NCBI RefSeq assembly: GCF_035474595.1
Contig: NZ_DATIND010000121.1
Coordinates: forward strand, 1 to 64,000
DNA: 64,000 bases
DNA from: Longimicrobium sp.
GTDB taxonomy: Bacteria > Gemmatimonadota > Gemmatimonadetes > Longimicrobiales > Longimicrobiaceae
Direction of reading: 5' to 3'
Below are positions 27,748-37,946 of the stretch, piece by piece. A program made the position numbers and the translations under genes. Numbering within the stretch: position 1 is the first letter of the stretch; each line of letters starts with the position of its first letter. The notes under the pieces were generated by a model. That model was not told where the DNA came from, did no database searches, and was given only the letters and a program-made list of their open reading frames with translations.

Positions 27748-28678
27748 CGCCGAAGCGGTCGCCCGCGGAGACGCCGCGGCCGCGCACCCACTCGGCGGCG
27801 TTCATGCGGCGCTTCCCGGGGGGCTGCACCTCGCGCACGCGGACCGCGCCGCTGCCGCAGGCGATCAGGATTCCCTCCACCCGGTCGCCGGCGTCCAGCA
27901 CCGTCCCCGGCTCGCCGGACGCCGTTTCGATCGCCGGGCGGAAGAGCTTCACCGGGCCACGCGTGCCGAGCGGGCTCCAGGCGCCGGGAACGTCGTCCAG
28001 CCCGCGGATCCAGCGTGCCACCTCGGCGGCGGGCTTCGTCCAGTCGAGCCGCGCCAGCTCGCGCGTGAGCTTGGGCGCGTAGGTGGCCCCCGCGTGGTCC
28101 TGCGCCTCCTCCACCAGCTGCCCGGCCTCGAGCAGCGCCAGCGCCTCGACCAGCGCCTCGGCGCCGATCTCGGCCAGGCGCCCGGCCAGCTCGCACGCCG
28201 ACTCGTCGGGCTCGATCGGCTCCTCCACGCGCAGCAGCATGGGGCCGGAGTCCAGCCCGGCATCCATGCGCATGATGGTGACGCCGGTCGTCTCCAGCCC
28301 GTTGATGATGGCCCACTGCACCGGCGCCGCGCCGCGCAGCCCCGGCAGGAGCGACCCGTGGATGTTCACCGACCCCAGCCGCGGCACCTCCAGCACTTCG
28401 GGCTTCAGGATCTGCCCGTACGCGACCACCACGGACAGGTCCGCGTCGAACGAGCGCAGTTGCGCGATGAACTCGTCGCCGCGCGCCTTCTCCGGCTGCA
28501 GCACGGGAATTCCTTCCGCCTCGGCCTCCACCTTCACGGGCGACTTCGCGATCTCGCGGCCGCGGCCGGCGGGGCGGTCGGGCTGGGTGACCACCGCGGC
28601 CACGTCGTGCCCCTCGTCGCCCAGGGCGCGCAGCGCGGGAAGCGCGAACTCCGGGGTACCCCAGAAGACGACTCTCAC
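27737..28678 (-). CDS. fmt: Methionyl-tRNA formyltransferase
   Basis: A 313-residue Fmt that formylates initiator Met-tRNA from 10-formyl-THF. The hydrolase domain has VVFWGTPEFALPAL at the start, the catalytic NIHGSLLPGLRGAAPVQWAI segment and MDAGLDSGPML; the C-terminal OB-like domain covers about 205-313. GTG 28678 overlaps the def stop (GTGA), the classic def-fmt pair. Confidence 0.95.
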   Translation of the reverse strand: MRVVFWGTPEFALPALRALGDEGHDVAAVVTQPDRPAGRGREIAKSPVKVEAEAEGIPVLQPEKARGDEFIAQLRSFDADLSVVVAYGQILKPEVLEVPRLGSVNIHGSLLPGLRGAAPVQWAIINGLETTGVTIMRMDAGLDSGPMLLRVEEPIEPDESACELAGRLAEIGAEALVEALALLEAGQLVEEAQDHAGATYAPKLTRELARLDWTKPAAEVARWIRGLDDVPGAWSPLGTRGPVKLFRPAIETASGEPGTVLDAGDRVEGILIACGSGAVRVREVQPPGKRRMNAAEWVRGRGVSAGDRFGVGA

Positions 28679-29190
28679 GACGCGGCCTGCTTGCGGTACT
28701 TGCGCAGCACCATGTTGCGCTTCAGCGGCGACATCCGGTCGATGAACAGGATGCCGTCCAGGTGGTCGATCTCGTGCTGGAGGCAGCGCGCCAGCATGGC
28801 GTCGGCCTCGATGCGCACGGGGTTCCCCTGCCGGTCCACGCCCTCCACGGTCACGCTGTACGGCCGCTCCACCGCGCCGGTCACACCGGGGATGCTGAGG
28901 CACCCCTCCTCCTGCTTCTCGGTGTCGGCGCTGGACTCCACGACCCTGGGGTTGAACAGGGCGAAGGGACCCATCTCCTTCCCCGACTCGTCGCCCACGT
29001 CCACCACGATCAGGCGTTTGCTCAGGCCGATCTGCGGCGCGGCCAGGCCGATGCCGCGGGCGTCGTACATCGTCTCGAACATGTCCCTGATGAGCTGGTC
29101 GAGCTCGGCGTCCTGCGCCGGCACCTCCATCTCGCCCGCGCGGCGGCGCAGCACGTCCGAGCCCAGCGTCTCGATCTTCAGCAGCGGCAT
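28675..29190 (-). CDS. def: Peptide deformylase
   Basis: A 171-residue type-1 deformylase removing N-formyl groups from new proteins. The three motifs are intact: GIGLAAPQIG, EEGCLSIPG (metal Cys) and QHEIDHLDG (two metal His and catalytic Glu). It starts 4 bp after the yajC stop and overlaps fmt by 4 bp. Confidence 0.96.
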   Translation of the reverse strand: MPLLKIETLGSDVLRRRAGEMEVPAQDAELDQLIRDMFETMYDARGIGLAAPQIGLSKRLIVVDVGDESGKEMGPFALFNPRVVESSADTEKQEEGCLSIPGVTGAVERPYSVTVEGVDRQGNPVRIEADAMLARCLQHEIDHLDGILFIDRMSPLKRNMVLRKYRKQAAS

Positions 29191-29194
29191 GGCC

Positions 29195-29518
29195 TCACTT
29201 CTCCGCGGCCGGCTTTTCCACGCCCGGGCCGCCGGTGCGCTTCACGATGCGGCTCTTCTCCACCACCACCGTGCTGGTGCCGGTGCGCAGCTGCACGGCG
29301 TCGTCCTTGATCCCCGTGATCTCGCCGATCAGCCCGCCCGCGGTCACCACCTGGTCGCCCTTCTGCAGCGCGGAGACCAGGTTCTGGTGCTCCTTCAGCT
29401 GCCTGCGCTGGGGGACGATAAGGATGAAGTAGAAGATGGCCAGGATGGCGAGCGGAAACACGAGCGTCCCGATCGCGCTCGACCCCGTCTGCGCCAGCAT
29501 CAGCATCGCGGTGTTCAT
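29195..29518 (-). CDS. yajC: Preprotein translocase subunit YajC
   Basis: A 107-residue Sec accessory protein: an N-terminal membrane helix (GTLVFPLAILAIFYFILIV), then PQRRQLKEHQNLVSALQKGD and QVVTAGGLIGEITGIKDD, the conserved YajC block. It lies between tgt and def; secD/secF are not in the window. Confidence 0.93.
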   Translation of the reverse strand: MNTAMLMLAQTGSSAIGTLVFPLAILAIFYFILIVPQRRQLKEHQNLVSALQKGDQVVTAGGLIGEITGIKDDAVQLRTGTSTVVVEKSRIVKRTGGPGVEKPAAEK

Positions 29519-29634
29519 CTAAGCCGTCTCCGTAACTCGGTTGATTTGCTTCGGTTGATTGGATCGGTCCTGCCCGTCGCCTGCATTCGCGCGGCCCTCG
29601 CCATCGAGCCCTCTCCGGCCGGCTCAGGCCATCC

Positions 29635-29657
29635 ACCTCTCCCGTACCGGGAGAGGT
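29635..29657. repeat. ACCTCTCCCG palindromic repeat
   Basis: Perfect 10-bp arms ACCTCTCCCG/CGGGAGAGGT around TAC. Same class as 23219-23253. Confidence 0.7.
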
Positions 29658-29763
29658 AGCGTGACCACATTGGTGCTCGCGGCTGCATCCTGCCCGCCTT
29701 GCTGGCCCGCTTCACTCACAGCGAGCACAAAAATCCTTTACATCACCCCGATGCGGGGGAGCA

Positions 29764-29813
29764 GTCCCGGAGGGACGTTGTGCCGTTGTTGCCCGGGATT
29801 TCCAATCCCGGGC
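29764..29813 (-). repeat. Double-hairpin dispersed repeat, copy C
   Basis: Minus strand: hairpin 1 GCCCGGGATT-GGA-AATCCCGGGC (10 bp), linker AACAACGGCACAAC, hairpin 2 GTCCC-TCC-GGGAC. The stems differ completely from copies A and B, but the linker is retained. Confidence 0.85.
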
Positions 29814-29827
29814 ATCGATGCGCCCGT

Positions 29828-32297
<2,470 letters not shown>

Positions 32298-32305
32298 CAA
32301 GGCGT
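32298..32305. repeat. IS1-type target-site duplication, right
   Basis: CAAGGCGT directly after the right inverted repeat end ACTACC; matches 31095-31102. Confidence 0.88.
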
Positions 32306-32530
32306 GGCGGGACACTTCCGGCATCCGCCGCCGCGCGTCCGCGGCGGACGAGACGCCTGGTTGCGATGCAGAAGGTTCGAGTTCATTCATCCTCCTGCCG
32401 TGTCCCTTTCCGTGCCCCTCGTCCGACTTTAGCTTGGCGGGGCCAGCCGTGCATCGTGAGAAGTCCGGCAGGAAAGGCGCGCCACACCCGGCGAACGGCA
32501 CGGCAACCCACCCATCGACAGGAGATCGGG

Positions 32531-32905
32531 ATGAAGAAGCTGAAGCTGGAGGTCGAGGAGCTCGCGGTGGAGTCGTTCGCGACGGCCTCGCAGGCGCAGG
32601 GCCTGGGGACGGTGCGCGGACACGGCACCTTTCGCGAAAACACCTGCCAGGCGGTGAACAGCTGCGGTCCGCACACCTGCGGAAATGCGTACTGCGTGAT
32701 CGAGACCGACAGCCCGGACTGCGGCTTTGGCGGCACCGGCACCTGCGGCACGGGCGGCGCCTCGGCGAACTGCGCCACGAACAACGGCGCGCTGAGCTGT
32801 GTGGGGTGCACCACGCAGGATTACACGGTCAACCTGGCCAACGACACCTGCGGCGCCTGCCAGAGCTTCGGCAGCGACGCCCCGCAGCGCTGCCCCTGCC
32901 CCTGA
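32531..32905 (+). CDS. Cysteine-rich RiPP-precursor-like peptide
   Basis: 124 residues. The N-terminus MKKLKLEVEELAVESFAT resembles leader peptides of pinensin-type lanthipeptides (KLxLxxxxLxVESF). The rest is a Gly/Ser/Thr/Asn-rich segment with 13 cysteines at 39, 45, 50, 55, 64, 72, 81, 90, 93, 107, 110, 121 and 123, ending CPCP. ATG 32531 follows CAGGAGATCGGG, a strong ribosome site. No lanthipeptide synthetase, protease or exporter lies within 30 kb on either side, so any modifying enzymes would act in trans. A non-modified secreted Cys-rich protein is the alternative. Confidence 0.72.
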   Translation: MKKLKLEVEELAVESFATASQAQGLGTVRGHGTFRENTCQAVNSCGPHTCGNAYCVIETDSPDCGFGGTGTCGTGGASANCATNNGALSCVGCTTQDYTVNLANDTCGACQSFGSDAPQRCPCP

Positions 32906-32938
32906 CGCGCAGCGCTCACGCGCCAGCAGCCGCAACGC

Positions 32939-32970
32939 ACGAAGCCTCGCCAATCGCGGCGAGGCTTCGT
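32939..32970 (+). terminator. Hairpin after the cysteine-rich precursor
   Basis: The 13-bp perfect stem ACGAAGCCTCGCC/GGCGAGGCTTCGT with a 6-nt loop lies 34 bp after the stop; no T-tract. Confidence 0.65.
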
Positions 32971-33320
32971 GGCTTCTGGGTCGGGCCAACGCCTGTGGCC
33001 TGCGGACCTCGCAGATCACTACGGATTGGGACAGCTGCGCTACACAGCTGTTCCCCGGCTTGCACGTCAAGGATTTTCTCTCGCCTGCTACGTTGCGGGC
33101 GCGTTTGCTCGAATCGAGGAAATCCTTCAGGCGCGGCAACTTTTTGCGTGAAAAAGGGTTAAGCAGGTTCGCGCCCTCAGGTTGACATCCGTGGGGAATT
33201 TACGCGAGCTGGGGTGGCGATGGAGATGCGACGGCATCCGCGCGCCCTGGCGGCGGTCGGCCCGCATCTTGAAATGATTTGCTGGTGCAACGGTCATCGA
33301 ACCACCCGGAGCACTGCCAC
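32971..33320. other. AT-richer intergenic region upstream of the lspA-like gene
   Basis: 350 bp with no supported gene. It is distinctly less GC-rich than average and contains TTGACA at 33182-33187 without a matching -10 at 16-18 bp. A promoter for the lspA-like gene probably lies here but could not be placed. Confidence 0.4.
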
Positions 33321-33977
33321 GTGAGTCCTTCGAGCCACACGATCAGGAAAGCGGTCCGCCATGCGCTGGGGTTCCGGCGCGGCTACGAAGATCCCGAGCG
33401 CTCGCCCGGCCGGCGCAAGTCGGACCACGAGCCCATGCGCGGCTGGATCCCCACGCTCTGCATCGCGCTGGGCGTGGCGCTGCTGGACTGGACGACCAAG
33501 TTCCTCATCGCCATGAACATCCCCCTGGACGACCTGCGCGAGGTGATCCCGGGGAAGCTGGCCTTCTGGCACGTGCGCAACCCCGCGATGGTGCTGGGGC
33601 TGTGGGACAACTTTCCCATCGCCACGCGCAAGATCATCGCGGTGGTGGCGGCGGTGCTGGGGGCCATCGTGCTGCTGCAGATCCTGGGGCGCGGGCACCG
33701 CTTTCCGCGGCAGCACCGGGCGTGGGCGTGGGTGTTCATCGGGCTGGTGCTGGGCGGAATGCTGGGCAACCTGGGCGAGCGCGTGGTGCACTGGGGCGTG
33801 ACGGACTACATCTCGTTCCGCTGGGGCGAGTACTGGCTGCCGCCCGGCAACGTGGCCGACATCGCGCTCTTCCTGTCCATGCCGCTCGCCATCCCCGTGA
33901 TCGTCTTCGAGATGATCGGCCGGTCGCGGCGCGGAAAGGTGCCGCTCGGCAACCCCGTGGGCGCGACGGGGGATTGA
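33321..33977 (+). CDS. Signal peptidase II-like membrane protein
   Basis: About 218 residues with four hydrophobic helices after a 38-residue basic N-terminal extension. The lipoprotein signal peptidase layout is recognisable: LDWTTKFLI in helix 1, HVRNPAMVLGL, then GNLGERVVHWGVTDYISF and PPGNVADIALFLS. The two Asp of VTD and VAD match the catalytic pair. The usual NxGaAFG and DR motifs are altered (NPAMVLG; ER), so it is a divergent LspA. GTG 33321 is a tentative start; ATG 33435 would remove the extension. Confidence 0.75.
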   Translation: MSPSSHTIRKAVRHALGFRRGYEDPERSPGRRKSDHEPMRGWIPTLCIALGVALLDWTTKFLIAMNIPLDDLREVIPGKLAFWHVRNPAMVLGLWDNFPIATRKIIAVVAAVLGAIVLLQILGRGHRFPRQHRAWAWVFIGLVLGGMLGNLGERVVHWGVTDYISFRWGEYWLPPGNVADIALFLSMPLAIPVIVFEMIGRSRRGKVPLGNPVGATGD

Positions 33978-34101
33978 TCCGCATCGGCTGATCGAGATCG
34001 GAATCGGGAACGCGCGCCGCGGCAGCACTGTCGCGGCGCGCGGTGCGTTCGCCATCTTCCAGCGCTCTCCAATCGCCCCTCACGACCCAACGACGCTGAC
34101 G

Positions 34102-34842
34102 ATGACGCTCCGCCGGATCTCCGCCGCGCTGATGCTTGCGCTCGCGACGCCGCACGCCTCGGCCGCGCAGGCGCACGCACCGCGCGAGTGGGCGCTGTGG
34201 GCGGGCGCGGCGGCGCTCTTCGCCGGCTCGGTGCTGCTGGACCGGACCATCGAGAGCGGGGTTCCGGACGGCGGCGGAACGCGGTACGAGTGGGCGTCGG
34301 ACCGGCTGAACTACCTGGGCCGACCGCAGTACGCAGTCGTTGCGCTCGCCGGGACGTACGCGGCCGGGCGACTGGCGCACGCGCCGAAGACCGCGCAGGC
34401 GGCGGAGCACGTGGCCATCGCGTTGCTCGCGTCGGGCGTGGCGAACGGCGCGGTGAAGTTCGCCGCCGGCCGCGAGCGCCCGTCGTTCACCGACGATCCG
34501 CACCGCTTCAAGCCGTTCAGCCGGCAGGACCGGTGGCAGTCCTTTCCGTCCGGCCACGCGGTCGTGGCGTTCTCGCTCGCCGCGTCCATCTCCGAGGAGG
34601 CGCGGAAGCCGTGGGTGACGGCGCTGGCGTACGGCACCGCGTCGCTGGTGGGCTGGTCGCGCGTGTACGAGGACCGGCACTGGACCAGCGACGTGGTGGG
34701 CGGCGGGCTGATCGGCATTGCGGCGAGCCGCTACACCATCCACCGCCTCCACGCCCATCGCGCGCGGGGCGATTCGGCGGCGGCCGCGGGCGTCGCCATC
34801 TCCCCCCTTCCCGGCGGGGTGATGGTGAGCATCGCGCGCTGA
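34102..34842 (+). CDS. PAP2-family phosphatase, exported
   Basis: 246 residues: a signal peptide ending near AHASA-AQA, then membrane helices and the three PAP2 phosphatase blocks KFAAGRERP, PSGHAVVAFSLA and SRVYEDRHWTSDVVGG with the catalytic His residues. It probably dephosphorylates a lipid phosphate (undecaprenyl-PP or phosphatidate class). Its stop codon overlaps the first unit of a 4 x 20-bp tandem repeat. Confidence 0.88.
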   Translation: MTLRRISAALMLALATPHASAAQAHAPREWALWAGAAALFAGSVLLDRTIESGVPDGGGTRYEWASDRLNYLGRPQYAVVALAGTYAAGRLAHAPKTAQAAEHVAIALLASGVANGAVKFAAGRERPSFTDDPHRFKPFSRQDRWQSFPSGHAVVAFSLAASISEEARKPWVTALAYGTASLVGWSRVYEDRHWTSDVVGGGLIGIAASRYTIHRLHAHRARGDSAAAAGVAISPLPGGVMVSIAR

Positions 34843-34920
34843 TCCCCATCTCCCGAAACTGATCCCCATCTCCCGAAACTGATCTCCATCTCCCGAAACT
34901 GATCCCCATCTCCCGAAACG
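34841..34920. repeat. Tandem repeat, four 20-bp units
   Basis: GATCCCCATCTCCCGAAACT is repeated four times without gaps, with one C-to-T change in unit 3 and T to G at the last base. It begins inside the PAP2 stop codon and runs to the terminator hairpin. Confidence 0.95.
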
Positions 34921-34924
34921 GAAT

Positions 34925-34963
34925 CCGGGCGTGGAGCGGCGATTTGCGCTCCACGCCCGGTTT
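34925..34963 (+). terminator. Hairpin terminator after the PAP2 gene
   Basis: Stem CCGGGCGTGGAGC/GCTCCACGCCCGG (13 bp), 10-nt loop, then TTT. Confidence 0.8.
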
Positions 34964-35025
34964 CGCGTGTGGACCCGACGAATTTCGCCGTGCGTTTCCT
35001 CTGCCGACGTGCTGAACCGGCTATG

Positions 35026-35092
35026 GATCCTTCGGCCTGCAAGTTTCTGTGTGGGAGCAACTTACGGCGTGGCTGGCCTCAGGATGACGTCT
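35026..35092. repeat. GATCCTTCGGCCTGCA...GGCCTCAGGATGACG repeat, copy 1
   Basis: A 67-bp block with near-complementary ends (ATCCTTCGGCC and GGCCTCAGGAT). A second copy at 41928-41993 shares both ends but differs in the middle. It is the whole content of the gap before the TM2 gene. Confidence 0.7.
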
Positions 35093-35111
35093 TTGGCCGC
35101 GAGCCGGCGAA

Positions 35112-35483
35112 TCACATCGAGAAGCCGCCGGTGCGGTAGGGCGCGCCGATGGAGCGCTGGAAGGACTCCTCGGACTGCGAGAGGTAGACGATGCCCTCGA
35201 TGAAGGAGACGATCGCGGGGATGAACGTCCAGCAGAAGATCAGGTACAGGACGCCCTGGCCCACCTTGCCCAGGTAGAACTTGTGCACACCGAGGCCGCC
35301 GAGGAGCAGGGCCAGCACCGCGGCCAGGCCCTTGTCCTTGCGCGGCGGCCCGGGCATGTACGCGAACTGCTGCGGGGCCATCATCTGGCGCACGCCGCAC
35401 ACGGGGCAGATCTCCGCCATCATGTGGATCTGGTTGCCGCAGGCGGTGCAGAACTTGGTCTGGGGAACGGTCTGGGTCGACAC
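35112..35483 (-). CDS. Zinc-ribbon TM2-domain protein
   Basis: 123 residues: an N-terminal zinc ribbon ([17 protein letters not shown]), a polar linker, and a TM2 domain with two helices ([19 protein letters not shown] and the [19 protein letters not shown] segment). The typical GxxGxHxFYLGK turn is present. GTG 35483 behind CCGGAG was chosen; longer starts add Arg/Pro-rich residues. Function of TM2 proteins is unclear. Confidence 0.85.
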   Translation of the reverse strand: MSTQTVPQTKFCTACGNQIHMMAEICPVCGVRQMMAPQQFAYMPGPPRKDKGLAAVLALLLGGLGVHKFYLGKVGQGVLYLIFCWTFIPAIVSFIEGIVYLSQSEESFQRSIGAPYRTGGFSM

Positions 35484-35707
35484 GAAGAACTCCGGGAAAA
35501 TGAGGATGGAGATGGGAATCGGGAGGATGGGGAACGGATGGCGCGCGGAATATCGCCTGATCCGGCCGAACGCACAACGGGGGATGGAGATGCGGCGTCC
35601 GGGCGGCGAACTCATCTCCATGGCGTGTTTGACGCGGGGTTGCGCGGGTGCCTAGCTTGGGGGTGATCGGTAGTCAGACGCGAGCCCCGAGACGGACGGT
35701 TTACACC

Positions 35708-36505
35708 ATGCCCATATATCCGCTCCGCCAGGTGAACCTGCCGGCGGAAACCACCGAGCTGTACGACCGCTGGCTGGGCGAGATCGACGCGGCGCTGGCG
35801 CGCGGCGACGACCGCTGGGAGCTGTGCCGCCGGGTGCTGACGGAGATCTACCACCCCGGGCTGGCGAACGCCGACCCGTCCACGCTGCCGCTGGCCACGC
35901 GGGTGGCGCTGGCGCAGATGGACGCGCGCAACGTGACGCTGGAGCCGGAATACTACGCCGAGATCGACGCGGAGAAGTTCAGCGAGCGCAAGCCGCTGCT
36001 GTGGATGTGGCAGATGTTCGACAAGAGCCCGCTGGGGCAGAACATCCACCTGGGCGTGCGCTTCCGGCGGGTGCTGGCGCCGTACATCTTCAAGCGCGTG
36101 GGCCGCAACTTCAAGGCGTTCCACTTCGTGGAGTTCAGCTTCGGGTACAACCTGGAGGTGGGCGACGACGTGGTGGTGCACCGCCACGTGCTGCTGGACG
36201 ACCGCGGCGGCATCGTCCTCGGCAACAAGGTGTCCATCAGCGACTACGCCAACATCTACTCGCACACGCACTCCATCGTGGACCAGCAGGACGTGAGCGA
36301 CCTGCCCACGGTGCTGGCCGGCACGAACGTGGGCGAGAACGCCATGGTGGGCGCCATGGCGGTGGCCACCAAGGACGTGCGCCCGTACCACGTGAACGTC
36401 GGCATCCCCGCCAAGTCCGTCCGCGTGAAGCCCAACGCCCCGCCCGAGGCATACAAGCTCACGCTGAGGAAGCCGGGCGAGGCGCCGTCCACGGGCGACG
36501 ACTGA
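35708..36505 (+). CDS. Left-handed beta-helix acyltransferase
   Basis: 265 residues. A helical N-terminal half (to about 130) is followed by hexapeptide-repeat sequence (NLEVGDDVVVHRHVLLDDRG, IVLGNKVSISDYANIYSHTH, then VGENAMVGAMAVATKDV and the VGIPAKSVR closing turn). This is the O-acetyl/acyl-transferase class; the YSHTHS His is the likely catalytic base. The substrate is unknown. The start ATG 35708 has only a weak ribosome site. Confidence 0.82.
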   Translation: MPIYPLRQVNLPAETTELYDRWLGEIDAALARGDDRWELCRRVLTEIYHPGLANADPSTLPLATRVALAQMDARNVTLEPEYYAEIDAEKFSERKPLLWMWQMFDKSPLGQNIHLGVRFRRVLAPYIFKRVGRNFKAFHFVEFSFGYNLEVGDDVVVHRHVLLDDRGGIVLGNKVSISDYANIYSHTHSIVDQQDVSDLPTVLAGTNVGENAMVGAMAVATKDVRPYHVNVGIPAKSVRVKPNAPPEAYKLTLRKPGEAPSTGDD

Positions 36506-36507
36506 TG

Positions 36508-36581
36508 GTGCGAAAGTGCGAAAGTGCGAGAGTGCGAAAGTGTTTACCACTTGGCACTTGGGACTTTGGACTCAGGACTTC
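36508..36581. repeat. Octamer and heptamer repeat arrays
   Basis: 36508-36542 holds four octamers of GTGCGAAA/GTGCGAGA; 36549-36581 holds five heptads (ACTTGGC, ACTTGGG, ACTTTGG, ACTCAGG, ACTTCAG). The heptads match those at 4599-4630. They fill the 97-bp gap before the Lrp-like gene. Confidence 0.8.
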
Positions 36582-36602
36582 AGTTCAACAGAAAGAAGTA
36601 CC

Positions 36603-37748
36603 ATGATCGATCAAGAACCATCCGCCGCCACCATCCCCGTCGACACCGCGGACCCGGTGAACGCGGCGATCCTGGCGGTTTCCGAGGACCGGCTGCAGGG
36701 GTTCCAGGAGGAGCCGTTCCGCGAGATCGCCCGGCTGAGCGGCGTGGAGCTGGAGACGGTGCTGGAGCGCGTCCGAGCCATGCTGGCCTCGGGGACCATC
36801 CGCCGCGTGCGGCAGACGCTGATGGCCACGAACCTGGCCCCCGGCGCGCTGGTCGCCTGGGAGGTGCCGCAGGAGAAGCTGGAGGCGGCGTTCGAGACGC
36901 TGTTCCGCGACGATCCGTTCTCCGGCCACGTGGTGATCCGCTCCACCGACCGCGAGACGCCCGGCTCGCGCTACCGGCTGTGGACCACGCTGAAGGTGCC
37001 GCAGGGCTTCTCCATGCGGAAGCACGCGGACTACCTGGCGCAGCGCACCGGCGCGCTCTCGTACAAGCTCCTTCCCGCGAAGAACCTCTTCACGCTGGGC
37101 GTGGGCCACGTGCGCCGGCGCGGGCTGGAGCCGGGCGCGCGCTCCGCCGAGCTGGGCGCCGTGATCGACACCCACGTGGTGGAACTGAGCGAGCTGGAGT
37201 GGCGGGTGCTGATCGCGCTGAAGCGCGAGCTGGACGTCGACGAGGTGCGCGAGAACCCGTGGACCGCGCGCGCCGGGGAGGCCGGCGTGCCGCTGGAGAC
37301 GTTCGTGCGCGTGGCGCGCGGGCTGAACGAGCGGAAGGTGATCGGGCGCTTCTCCACCTTCCTGGAGCACTACAAGCCGAACGCCGCGGGCGAGCGGGTG
37401 ACGCGCTACAACGCGCTCTTCCACTGGCAGGTGCCGCCCGGCCGCGAGATCGACGCCGGCCGCGAGGTGGGGCGCCACTACGTGATGACGCACGCCTACT
37501 GGCGCGAGGGCGGGCCGGAGTTCGCCAACGTGAACATCATGGGCGTGGCGCACGGCACCGAGAAGGAAGCCGTGCTGGCTCACAAGGCCGCCATCGACCG
37601 GCACCTGGAAGAGGCGGGGATCCACGTGGGCTACACCAACGTGTTCTGGGGCGGCCGCAGCGAGATCAAGCCCAGCGAGATCTCCCCCTTCGCCTACGCC
37701 GACTGGTGCCGCGAGGTGGGGCTGGACCCCGGCGCGATGCGCGACTGA
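36603..37748 (+). CDS. Two-module Lrp/AsnC-type protein, siroheme decarboxylase-like (AhbA/AhbB type)
   Basis: 381 residues, about twice one AhbA or AhbB subunit. Module 1 starts with an HTH (FREIARLSGVELETVLERVR, GTIRRV) and contains GHVVIRSTDRETPGSRYRLW. Module 2 repeats the plan (VLIALKRELDVDE, then RHYVMTHAYWREGG and NVNIMGVAHG), matching the His/Tyr/Arg pattern of siroheme decarboxylases. In known pathways AhbA-AhbB convert siroheme to didecarboxysiroheme. No other heme or d1 gene is nearby, so a regulatory Lrp-like role is possible. Confidence 0.72.
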   Translation: MIDQEPSAATIPVDTADPVNAAILAVSEDRLQGFQEEPFREIARLSGVELETVLERVRAMLASGTIRRVRQTLMATNLAPGALVAWEVPQEKLEAAFETLFRDDPFSGHVVIRSTDRETPGSRYRLWTTLKVPQGFSMRKHADYLAQRTGALSYKLLPAKNLFTLGVGHVRRRGLEPGARSAELGAVIDTHVVELSELEWRVLIALKRELDVDEVRENPWTARAGEAGVPLETFVRVARGLNERKVIGRFSTFLEHYKPNAAGERVTRYNALFHWQVPPGREIDAGREVGRHYVMTHAYWREGGPEFANVNIMGVAHGTEKEAVLAHKAAIDRHLEEAGIHVGYTNVFWGGRSEIKPSEISPFAYADWCREVGLDPGAMRD

Positions 37749-37759
37749 GCGGGCGGATG

Positions 37760-37793
37760 ACGGCCGGCGGACGAGGGTTCCGCCGGCCGTTTT
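37760..37793 (+). terminator. Rho-independent terminator
   Basis: The 12-bp perfect stem ACGGCCGGCGGA/TCCGCCGGCCGT, 7-nt loop, then TTTGC. Confidence 0.8.
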
Positions 37794-37846
37794 GCTTCCC
37801 CCTATCGACAGAACGGCATCGGGCGATGCAGATGAATCGCGAAAAG

Positions 37847-37894
37847 GCGAGTGAACTCGCGGCTACAACGGCACGCAGTCCGCCTTCGCGGACT
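37847..37894 (+). repeat. Double-hairpin dispersed repeat, copy D
   Basis: GCGAGT-GA-ACTCGC, linker GGCTACAACGGCACGC, AGTCCGC-CTTC-GCGGACT. Compared with copies A and B, G-C replaces A-T at the same stem position on both sides (GCGAGT/ACTCGC against GCGAAT/ATTCGC). Confidence 0.88.
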
Positions 37895-37912
37895 TCATCT
37901 CGGCGATGGTTC

Positions 37913-37942
37913 CGCACTCTCGCACCTTCGCACTTTCGCACC
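37913..37942. repeat. Octamer array (inverse of the GTGCGAAA type)
   Basis: CGCACTCT/CGCACCTT/CGCACTTT/CGCACC units; complementary to arrays at 36508 and 45873. It ends 4 bp before the next start codon. Confidence 0.75.
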
Positions 37943-37946
37943 CCTG

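Larger units (their letters stand above)
29519..29827. other. Repeat-filled gap between tgt and yajC
   Basis: 309 bp without a gene. Contents are a CCCTCTCCCG-class palindrome at 29635-29657, the ATCCTGCCCGCC tag near 29686, and double-hairpin repeat copy C at 29764-29813. No promoter for the yajC-def-fmt block could be picked out with confidence. Confidence 0.55.

Noticed and set aside
33182-33210. Sigma-70 promoter at TTGACA
   Set aside because: No acceptable -10 hexamer at 16-18 bp.
34841-34920. Possible CRISPR array
   Set aside because: Units abut without spacers, so it is a plain tandem repeat.
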